Shown here piece by piece: positions 56,171-64,000 of a DNA stretch of 64,000 nt. Source of the stretch: Gamarada debralockiae (Eukaryota > Ascomycota > Leotiomycetes > Helotiales > Hyphodiscaceae); assembly GCA_002803225.1 (NCBI GenBank), contig NXFV01000193.1, forward strand, positions 1 through 64,000, read 5' to 3'. Within the stretch, counting starts at the first letter, position 1. Every line of letters starts with the position of its first letter. A program made the translations under genes and the position numbers. The notes beneath the pieces are model-generated. The model made no database searches and had not been told where the DNA came from. It saw only the letters and a program-made list of their open reading frames with translations.

Positions 56171-56964
56171 TCACTTTGAGGGTTTCAGTGCCTCCCGCCC
56201 TTTCATAACCATAGCCTGACAATCTTGAATTGTCTCCTCCTTGCTACCATTCAGCGCAACATCGATCATCATAGCCGCAAGTTCATGCACTCGAATTGAG
56301 TTCTTCGTCCCCAGTACCCAACCCATCATATCTTCGAACTTCCGCCCTGCTTTGAAACCACAAACCCTGCTTTGATTATCATAGTCTCCCAAAGGCCCTC
56401 ATTTCCCTCCTGCTTGGCGAATCCTAACATCTTCGATTCCGCTACTCCCTGCGGATGGTAACGTTAGACATTGAACTTTGGGCGACAGGAACTGAAATCA
56501 TTACCTTGATCCTCCGCATATCCTGCTTGAACCATAATGGCTTCTCCTGATCTCTCTCGGTTGCACCTCCACTCAAATGAAGATAGCGGACTTCTTCTTG
56601 GTTGTTGGGAGTGTCTTTGAGAAGGCATTGCCAAAAGCAAGTGGGCAGTCAAACTCCAGTGCCTTATCTCCTGTAGTTGTTCCCATACACCTATTCTCAT
56701 GTAGTAAGTATAACGGACATGAATACAGAAAGTGGGAAAATACCAAATGCAAGCATCAGCTCCTGGGAGGTCCTTCACAACCGAATCAGGATACGAGTTG
56801 AAATCCGCCATGACCACGACTCGAAGCTTAGGGTCCTTACTGACGGCATCTGGAAGGTTTCGACGTGACAATGCAACGATTGATGTGACCGCTGGATTTC
56901 GAATGCATTGTGAGAGCACTTCACCTCCGATGAAGCCAGTGCAACCCGTGAGAATGAACTTCAT
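56171..56964 (-). pseudogene. NAD(P)-binding epimerase-like pseudogene
   Basis: The start MKFILTGCTGFIGGEVLSQC (from 56964) is a Rossmann TGxxGxxG motif of extended/atypical SDR proteins. After an intron starting near 56735, the frame continues (LEFDCPLAFGNAFSKTL), then shifts near 56585. The next block, HLSGGATERDQEKPLWFKQD, lies in another frame. A second intron (about 56519-56464) joins GVAESKMLGFAKQEGNEGLW. A further shift near 56340 precedes the last block, GWVLGTKNSIRVHELAAMM, to the stop at 56171. At least two frameshifts make it non-functional as sequenced. Sequencing error at both sites is the alternative. Confidence 0.75.
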
Positions 56965-57769
56965 GACAAACTGTTCTTGAAGCTTAACCTGCTACCATGT
57001 GGCAGAACAGCCATCTCAAATATACGAGGAGACCACAGAGATTAAGTGAAATTATTAAACCAACGGGAAAAGATTCGACTTCGAAGTCCTAACTCCGTTA
57101 TCACCGGTCAAGTGCCACGGCAAGCTCTTTTTGGCAGCACTCTTTCTCTGGTGATTCGATACCAAGTCTGCGTCCGAAGCAAGCTTGAAAAGAAAGGGAC
57201 CTGGACATTCTATTATATTTTATCGTTAGAATACAGAAGGAGATGGCGTGTAGCAACGAACGGCCGGGATTACCCCACATTCGCTTGCCAGAGCCCCAAG
57301 ATGAACGATGTGAACATCAGAAGGCTGCACACTCGCGGAATTAGGAAGTTACGATCAAGCATTGGGACATCAGTCATTTAATCTCCTTTTATCATTCATA
57401 GAGGCAGCCATCTTAATCTCAGCTGCGGCGTATCAAATACGTTCATAAACCCCTCCCCATGCATTACAAAACCATACAAAATTGCCCACCCAAGCAGAAG
57501 AGTGAACATGAATGCTGAGAACGAAACGCTGAAAACAAAACATGACTGTGGACGAGGCAGGATGTAAAACGCTCGACCAAACGATCAAGCTCCCGGTCCG
57601 ATTTGGATTCCTCATGGGTAAGGTCTCCCTTGATGCATACGCTCAAGAAGCAGGGGACCGAAATGCAATGTAACAGACTTTTTCCTGGAAGCCCCGCTGA
57701 CTCCAACCAGTTCGTAATATCTCGACAATCCATCAAAACTATCGCCACTTCCAATGCCCATGCTTCAGT
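56965..57769. other. Intergenic, nothing recognised
   Basis: Short frames on both strands without recognisable content. This is the region downstream of the conserved nuclear protein gene and upstream of the epimerase pseudogene. Confidence 0.5.
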
Positions 57770-59135
57770 TCAACCACGAATCTTCTTGGAAACTCTGCTC
57801 GTTGAGGCACTCTCTCTCTTCTTGCCTGCAGTAGTTTGTCTCTTCGTTCGTGGCCAGTTATCAAAAGGGCTGGACCGGGCACCTTCACCGCTGTCGATAT
57901 GGTTTGGTGATGGTGGCGGTCCATCGTCGTCAGTGGTCAGGCTGGCATCCACATCAATCTTCTTTGATCGAGTGGTTCTAGCGGTGGTGGGAGGAGTGGC
58001 GGGCGCGAACTTAGGGGGCTTCGGGGTAGCAACCTGATCATCAAGATCCATGGGAGCATGAGGTTCTTCAATATCGGTAATCGCCTCCTCCTCATCTTCA
58101 GTTGCCTGGGATCGCTTCTCCTTAGCCTTGGTATGTTCGGCAGTTGGGAATAGAAGGCGAGGTTTGATGCATGAGCGGGTCAAGGGGCGACGGAGGTTGG
58201 GGGGTGCGGTCACGCTGAGTTCGTCATCTTCAACATTGTCCTCGTCTTGAGATCCCTCCGTATCAGCGAACTTGCGGAATACTTTCTTGCCTCGGCTGTT
58301 AAGGTGAGGATTAGTGGGATGTCTTCAGCTTTGAAGATGATGTGACTTACAAGACGTATACCAGACCATCTTCACGGCGCTCAACTTCCTCGACATTGCG
58401 CTCTCCCTCACCAGGTACAGTGATCTTTCTGCGCTTGCTCGCGCGCTTGGTTGGTTCGGGGACAACACTGCTTGCGCCGTAGAAAGGGTTGTCTGCGCTC
58501 ACGTCGACTTCGGGGACGCGATCATGGGAGTCGGTGTAAATTGGAATTGGGCGACCTTCCTCCTGACCTTCAAAGCTGTCCAAAGTGTAACCAGTGTATC
58601 TCTTGCGGCCCTTCTTCGGTGTTGGCATGGCCTCTTCAACAGGCTCGCGATTTGGGAATAGGTTGCGAGCAATGGCAGAGATACCGGGAGCAGTCTCGGA
58701 TGGGCGCTTCTTTGGAGTCTTGTTCGGGGTAGGCAAGAGTGCGGTGTTGCGAGCAGCTGTTGTTGTTGACTTGTGGTCCATCTTGCGTTGAGATTCGGGA
58801 GTTGGAAGGCCAAGAGCTGCAGCTGCAGAAGCAGCGCTATCGACATTCAAGGCTCCGGAGACTCTTCGGCCACCCATCATAGGTGAAGTTTTGGGGGTTC
58901 TTTTTTTCGAGGCGGTTGGAGGTGAGGATGGAGGTGAAGTGTTTGCGATTTTCTTGGATGATCTTGAAGATTGAGGTGGAGGTGTTCGGGTATCCCGCGC
59001 TCGTTGTGCTGAGACACGACTTGACTTTCTTGGGGAGTATGGTTCGTAATTGTCATCAAAGCCAAATCGCGGTGTTTGTGGAGTATGAAGAGAAGATGGA
59101 GGTGGAGGAGTCGTCGTTCGAAAAGCGGTTGCCAT
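57770..59135 (-). CDS. Conserved fungal nuclear-type disordered protein, unknown function
   Basis: Model: exons 59135-58351 and 58295-57770 (intron 55 nt), 436 residues. The product is basic, Ser/Thr/Pro-rich and mostly disordered. It has many TP/SP sites (TPPPPSSLHTPQTP, LPTPNKTPKKRP) that suit CDK phosphorylation and several KKR/RKR patches. I recall from other ascomycetes a conserved set of short motifs in this order: YEPYSPRKSSR at the start, ARNLFP, IYTDSHDRVPE, then GLVYVFRGKKVFRKF across the splice, and KPRLLFPT. No biochemical role is known to me. It is divergent to Duo1 with 485 bp between starts, in a block of cell-division genes, so a cell-cycle role is a reasonable guess only. Confidence 0.8.
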
Positions 59136-59550
59136 GATGTGCAGAATATTCACCCAATGGGCCGGCAGCGCGAACGAAATGCCGTATCCCAAATGAATTA
59201 ACTATCAAATCGTAACAAAGGTTCGCGATGTGGTCGCTTGATGTCGCAAAATCGAATGTGGGGAAGCTGGTCGCGGAGGATCAAGGGGGTGGTAGAAGTT
59301 GGCAGTGCTATTGTTGATTGCAGAACTTGGGTTCAATATTCGTACAGCAATGAAGGTCAACAGTCGGTAAAATGCAAAATGGCAATCGAAGCAGAGAGTG
59401 GCAAAGTAAATGATGTGGTGATGGTTGTGTAAAAAAAAAGATGGAGGTTGTGAATATGCCAACTAAGGTGGCTGGTATCATAAAACAGCGTGGCTTGCTA
59501 GTGCGGCTCAACACGGCAGTGATAACAAAAACGCGAGTTTCCCCAACTTT

Positions 59551-59556
59551 ACGCGT
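59551..59556 (+). promoter_or_regulatory. MCB-like site ACGCGT
   Basis: A perfect ACGCGT core (MluI cell-cycle box, bound by MBF in yeasts) lies 65 bp upstream of the Duo1 start and in the shared region with the divergent nuclear protein gene. A related AACGCGAG word lies at about 59530. Confidence 0.5.
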
Positions 59557-59620
59557 TCCTAATTGGGACATATGTTGATTGATTTCCAAGTTTATACATT
59601 TCCACTCAATTTTGCTTATC

Positions 59621-60388
59621 ATGGCCACTCCAGATATCGGAAAGCTAGATCTCTCAGATTCGGACACAGAAGATCTCTTCGCATCTCCTTCGCGCGCATC
59701 GAAACCCTCCCAGAAATCCACGATGCAAACGAAGGCTCCTTCGCAGCGCAAGGAGGAATCGAAATACGACACCGAGCAAGCGCGCGAAGCTTCTTTGCAG
59801 AGAGAGCTTGAGAGTGTACGAAGCATCAATGATGTAATAGAAGGAGTAGTCAATAGTCTGGAATGCGCTAAAGGGAATATGGATGTTAGGATTCCATGAT
59901 CACTCCTTATGAGCTGTACTGATTATTTTGCGCAGACCGTTTCGCGCACCGTGTCATCGGCATCTACACTTCTAAACACTTGGATCCGGATCCTCTCACA
60001 AACGGAACATAACCAGAGATTGATATTGAATCCCAATTGGAAAGGTGCAAGCGCAGATGTCGCAGATATGGAGAACGAGATGGTGTTAAAGGCGCAAGCG
60101 GCCGAGAGGAGAGCTGCCGAGGACGAGAGAAGGAGAGAAGATGCAAGGCGGAGGGCTGAAGATGAGGAAAGGCAGCGGCAAGCTGGTACAACTGCTCGAG
60201 GAGCACGAGGTACGAGAGGTAGAGGTAGAGGGGCAGGAAGGAGTGGGGGTATTTTCGGTACTGGTTATGTTGCTGGCGGATTGAGTAGCACGGGAGGAAG
60301 TCGAGGCACATCGCAAACGGGACGAAGTGGAACAGGTATAGGAAGGGGGGTTGGGAGTGTGAGGGGCAGAGCAAGAGGAGTCCGATGA
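59621..60388 (+). CDS. duo1: DASH/Dam1 complex subunit Duo1
   Basis: Model: exons 59621-59884 and 59936-60388 (intron 51 nt), 238 residues. Duo1 is part of the fungal DASH ring that couples kinetochores to spindle microtubules. Seen: an acidic start (LDLSDSDTEDLFASPS), then the family core SINDVIEGVVNSLECAKGNM joined across the intron to TVSRTVSSASTLLNTWIRIL and SQTEHNQRLILNPNWKGAS. A long basic/acidic helix (AAERRAAEDERRREDARRRAE) and an Arg/Gly-rich tail end the protein. I start at 59621, since the upstream in-frame codons (from 59579) look untranslated. The length is typical for filamentous fungi. Confidence 0.93.
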
Positions 60389-60510
60389 ATCATGAATCTC
60401 ATTGCTACCATATCCTACAATTGACGCCCACGATAACTACAGGACGTCCATTTTATCCACACATGACCAAACACCCTCCATCCAAGACGCCAATTATGCC
60501 AAATGGATTC

Positions 60511-61848
60511 TCATACTTTCTTCTTGAAAAATTCGCTCATTTTCTTCATTCCGCTCACATTAACCTTCTTCAAATCTCTTACGCCTCTACTCTCGCCTGC
60601 CTTCTTCCTCTTTTCTTCCTCGTCCTTCTTTCGCTTCTTCTCTGCACGTGTCTCTAGACCTTCATCGTCTTCATTCATGGATCGTTTTCTCGAGTAATCA
60701 ACCAGTGATCTTGCAGCCAAGGCGTCTTGTCTTAACTTGGTAAGGTATGCGAGGTGAGCATCCAAAGGCCCAAAGTCTACTGGCGAAGATGGAGATGAGA
60801 GCATCTTCTTCAGGACTGAGGTGAGGTGAGGAGCGAGATAGGCGGAGCAGATGAAGAACAGCGCTGTTCGAAGACGGAGGAGATCCGCAACGCCTTCTGG
60901 TGCACTGATCGGTGGTAGTGCTATTTTTGGGGTTGGAGTATCGTCGGAGAAGGAAGTCGCTGCTGTCGAAGCTTCCGAGAATGAAGATGTAGCACTTTCT
61001 ACCATCGAACCGGTATTTTGGGAATCTGGTGTTTCTACGAGTGTCTCAACCGCCGAATCTGCCCGCGCAGGGTCCTCTTCGTTGACAAGCTCAGAGAGAG
61101 AGCTACCACCTCTCTTGATGCTGGGCATTGGTGCTTCCAGCGCCTTTCTTATGAGCTTCTCCTCCATACTCGCTGTTAATCCTTTCGTAACCATCCTCCT
61201 TGCCTTCTGCAATAGCTCCCGCAGAAGCTTTTCCTCGTTCAGCCGGTACATGGTCTCATCTCCAGCGTCAACCGTATCGCACACCACAGCCATTCTGTTT
61301 TCTAATCTCTTCCGCAAGGACTGGACCCTTACAAGGCTGCTTAGATCGGGAGAGGCAGACGTCACTCTTTCGAGGTAGTCATCACCAGCCAGGAACAATT
61401 TCCTCGCCGGTTCGGAGTCGTTCGACTTCGGTTGTGGTGCGAGAGCTGGGAGGAGGAAGAAGAGAGGGTCGATTGAAGTCGAAATGTATAGGTCTGCTGC
61501 CTTTGTAACAAAGCCCTTGGGCGTACCCTTCCTTTCGACTCCATCTTCCGACCCCTCGTCCTCCTTGGGATTTAACAGCCAACTTCGAGGAGTTGTTTTT
61601 GGTGCTGCGGCTTTGGTAAATTCGTAAAAGCCTCGTTCTGGGCAGACCAAATATCGATCATCATCGGCATATCTGGGGTTCTCAATCGAGACAATTCGGG
61701 CTTCCGGGCTGATATCCTCGGGTAGGATGAAGAGGTGTGGAGGGTTCGTAGATTCTGCCGCCAATTGGACTTTTGGGGTTACTGATTTCGCAGATTCAGT
61801 TGCCTCAGCTACTGTCTTCGTCGTTCCTCCCTTCGTTCGAGTCCTCAT
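60511..61848 (-). CDS. rnh202: Ribonuclease H2 subunit B
   Basis: A 445-residue single-exon nuclear protein. RNase H2 removes ribonucleotides from DNA, and subunit B (Rnh202/Ydr279) is a non-catalytic partner. Seen: an N-terminal triple-barrel region (PPHLFILPEDISPEARIVSI, then NPRYADDDRYLVCPERGFYE), followed by YISTSIDPLFFLLPAL and YLERV helices typical of the family. A helical wing follows, then an Asp/Ser-rich loop, and a Lys-rich tail ending SGMKKMSEFFKKK. The latter resembles the PCNA-interacting (PIP) motif with its FF pair. It is convergent with Duo1 (122 bp between stops) and divergent from Mcm10. Confidence 0.92.
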   Translation of the reverse strand: MRTRTKGGTTKTVAEATESAKSVTPKVQLAAESTNPPHLFILPEDISPEARIVSIENPRYADDDRYLVCPERGFYEFTKAAAPKTTPRSWLLNPKEDEGSEDGVERKGTPKGFVTKAADLYISTSIDPLFFLLPALAPQPKSNDSEPARKLFLAGDDYLERVTSASPDLSSLVRVQSLRKRLENRMAVVCDTVDAGDETMYRLNEEKLLRELLQKARRMVTKGLTASMEEKLIRKALEAPMPSIKRGGSSLSELVNEEDPARADSAVETLVETPDSQNTGSMVESATSSFSEASTAATSFSDDTPTPKIALPPISAPEGVADLLRLRTALFFICSAYLAPHLTSVLKKMLSSPSSPVDFGPLDAHLAYLTKLRQDALAARSLVDYSRKRSMNEDDEGLETRAEKKRKKDEEEKRKKAGESRGVRDLKKVNVSGMKKMSEFFKKKV

Positions 61849-61929
61849 TTTATCCCAGTCTTTCGAGTTAAGTTGATGAATTTGTTTTAAGCATTTGAAG
61901 AAGTGACTCTCAGCCGAGGACTCGGTTTC

Positions 61930-61987
61930 GGAAGTCGCGTCGCAGTCGCGTCAAATCGCGTCAAATCGCGTCGGACCAATTTCGCGT
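61930..61987. promoter_or_regulatory. Tandem TCGCGTC repeats and TTTCGCGT in a shared promoter
   Basis: Between RNase H2B and Mcm10, the word TCGCGTC recurs four times in about 40 bp, including AAATCGCGTC twice in direct tandem (61953-61972). It is followed by TTTCGCGT at 61980-61987, an E2F/SCB-like core. Both genes act in DNA replication or repair, so these are plausible MBF/SBF-type sites. Confidence 0.5.
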
Positions 61988-62272
61988 TTGAGAGCAGCGA
62001 CAACGACTTCCTCATTCGACCCAAGGAAACGGTAGAATGTCTAGAATTGAGACCAAATTTTTCGTCTAGAAGGCGTCCTGAAACTCTTGCTCCTACCAAT
62101 CACAAACCTCTAAACATTGTCTCGCAGCCATTCTTCGTCATTTGCTCGGCATTAATTAAGGATCCATATACCTTCCATCCCTGCAGGACATAAGCATGGA
62201 TTCACGATAAACAACATCCCAGGATTTTAGAAAGGAGAGAACATCATGACCTGATGGCCAACGGCAATCGAC

Positions 62273-64000
62273 ATGTCACAAAGTAAGACTCTCTACAGAT
62301 TTTGAGACTGGTATCTAATGACACCACAGCGACTGGCAGCGAACCTCACTGGCCGCCAAGATCTCCTCATGAAGCTCTGTTAAGCACTCCAGGAGGTCGT
62401 GATCGGTTGCGACGTCTTCAACAACGCGTCTCGCCATCTCCCTCTCCCATTAAGCGGGCAGCCTCAACTCCGTCTATACGAAACCAGGCCAAAGAACGAT
62501 TGAAAGCGGATATGGATATGGATATGGGATCTTTAGACGAGGATGAAGATGAGGAAACTCTGCAGCTGCAACTACAGGAGATCCAGGCGCGGCTGAAGTT
62601 GAAGAAATTACAGAAGAAGGCAGCGCAGACTTCTGATACGGAAAAGGAGATCAACCGGGCTGGATCCGCTCCTCTCTCCCGGGCGAATTCTGCCGCGGCG
62701 AGTCGTGCGCAGTCTCGAATGTCTGAACTAAGGGAGGAGAGACTGCAGAGGTCAAAGTCGCAAGCCAGTGTTCACGTTCCTGTTTCTCCTATAAAACGAA
62801 CACAGCCCACCGAACTCTCTCGATCGCCGCAAAGGGTCCTCCTAGGTATCGATAAGGGTCTGAAGGGGAGTGATATATCTTTGAAGAGAGCGCCGAGTTT
62901 AAGGAAGGCTCAAGGAGAGGCCTCACAAAAGACGAACCTCCTTGGACCCTTCCTCCAGAGAACTGCCTCCCAGGCAAGCAGTCGAGTTTCTGGCCTTACG
63001 AGCTCCTCCCAACAAGATGACCGGCCGTTATCCTTCAATGAGAGAATGGCAGCCATGAAGAAACAGGACAACGACCGCCAAGAGAGGGAGTTGCGTATCA
63101 AGAAGAATCGAAGTATGGCTTTTGATATCGACCATCAGAAGATGCAAAATCTCAAGGATACGGCAGTGGAATACCCAGATGCTCCTAGGGCAGCGCCAGA
63201 GTTCAGCAGGGACGAAGTCCTAAATTCATATAACAGACCCAGTGGGAATCTGGCGAGGAGCAAGACTACGCCTAATCTTCACTCTGCCATGAGGAGCGCA
63301 AGCAACTCTACAGACACAACCTCGGCTTCAACTGGGTCAGTGTTGACAAAGGCGGGTGATATTCCAAAGAGAAGGGCTGCCAAGTTACAAAAGCAACCAA
63401 GCGAACTTACAGACGCGGAAGCTTCCCAATTTGAACCATATTCCTCCACCCACCTCTCTAAACGCGTCATACCCCATAAAGACCTCACCCGAACCCTCAC
63501 CGGCAAGAAACCCTTTGCGATCCCGGATCTCCTCAGGACCGTCAAAGGTCCCGACTTCACTGGTCCAGACATAGAAGAAGATATCGTCGTCTTCGGCATA
63601 ATAGCACAAAAATCCGAGCCGCGGACTCATGCTCAGAATGACAAACGTGGGAAATACATGGTGATGTCCCTCACAGACTTGAAGTGGGAGCTCGACCTCT
63701 TTCTGTTCGACTCCGCATTCGAAAAGCTCTGGAAACTTACTGTTGGAACAATAATTGCCATCCTGAACCCAAATTTCATGCCTCCTCCTCGCGGGAGGGC
63801 CGATACTGGGAAATTCAGCTTGTCGTTGAACTCTAACGCCGACACGGTACTCGAGATCGGTACAGCAAGGGACCTCGGATTCTGCAAGAGTGTCAAGAGA
63901 GACGGCAAGACGTGCACGACGTGGGTAGACAAGCGGCACACCGAGTTCTGCGACTTCCACGTCAACGAGACGCTCAAGAAGACGCACGCAAACCGCATGG
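62273..64000 (+). CDS. mcm10: DNA replication protein Mcm10 (3' end beyond window)
   Basis: Model: exon 62273-62282 (MSQ plus one base), intron 62283-62329 (47 nt), exon 62330 to the window end without a stop, at least 560 residues. Mcm10 activates the CMG helicase at replication origins. Seen: a disordered Ser/Arg-rich N-terminus with a coiled-coil stretch (LQLQLQEIQARLKLKKLQKK), then a linker. An OB-fold region follows (DIEEDIVVFGIIAQKSEPR, GKYMVMSLTDLKWELDLFLF, WKLTVGTIIAILNPNFMPPP). The CCCH zinc finger comes last (DLGFCKSVKRDGKTC, then HTEFCDFHV). The nearby ATG at 62254 is not used, because its frame does not fit the splice; ATG 62273 does. The C-terminus is missing. Confidence 0.92.

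Overview
The window looks like part of a nuclear chromosome of a filamentous ascomycete (Pezizomycotina), most likely a leotiomycete. This rests on short introns (about 45-60 nt) with CTAAC/CTGAC branch sites, a DASH-complex Duo1, a fungal Zn2Cys6 regulator, a DUF6594 protein, and AAA and F-box/ankyrin families typical of these fungi. The class is inference; the kingdom is secure. Gene models were built by hand from reading frames and splice signals, and exon coordinates are in the evidence fields.

Layout. 1-9.8 kb is accessory and decaying: the 3' end of an AAA+ ATPase gene with an abnormal P-loop, a short-chain dehydrogenase pseudogene whose catalytic Tyr codon is a stop, an intact Zn2Cys6 regulator, and an F-box/ankyrin pseudogene. 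10-36.4 kb is a housekeeping island: TATA-binding protein, an FAD-dependent amine oxidase, a U2-snRNP SR140-like splicing factor, a 48-residue membrane protein, a large protein with an incomplete zinc cluster, seipin, an F-BAR/SH3 cytokinesis protein (Cdc15/Imp2 type) and the CCR4-NOT scaffold Not1. 36.4-52.7 kb is accessory again: a gamma-glutamylcyclotransferase-like gene, fragments of a ubiquitin protease, an intron-packed adenylosuccinate synthetase gene, a DUF6594 membrane protein and two small orphan genes. 52.7-56.9 kb holds a histidyl-tRNA synthetase with two possible starts, a Fic-domain protein with a mitochondria-like leader, and an epimerase-like pseudogene. 57.7-64 kb is a cell-division block: a conserved nuclear protein, DASH subunit Duo1, RNase H2 subunit B and the 5' part of Mcm10, with MCB/E2F-like sites in the shared promoters.

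The most unusual object is the adenylosuccinate synthetase gene (41.5-44.3 kb, minus strand). Its 425-residue frame is intact and keeps catalytic Asp13 and His41, but I count 18 introns and 19 exons in 2.8 kb, including exons of 10 and 17 nt. Two of its introns, 1.6 kb apart, match at about 84% over nearly their whole length, as expected of introner-like (self-copying) introns. I see no transposase, tRNA, rRNA or CRISPR.
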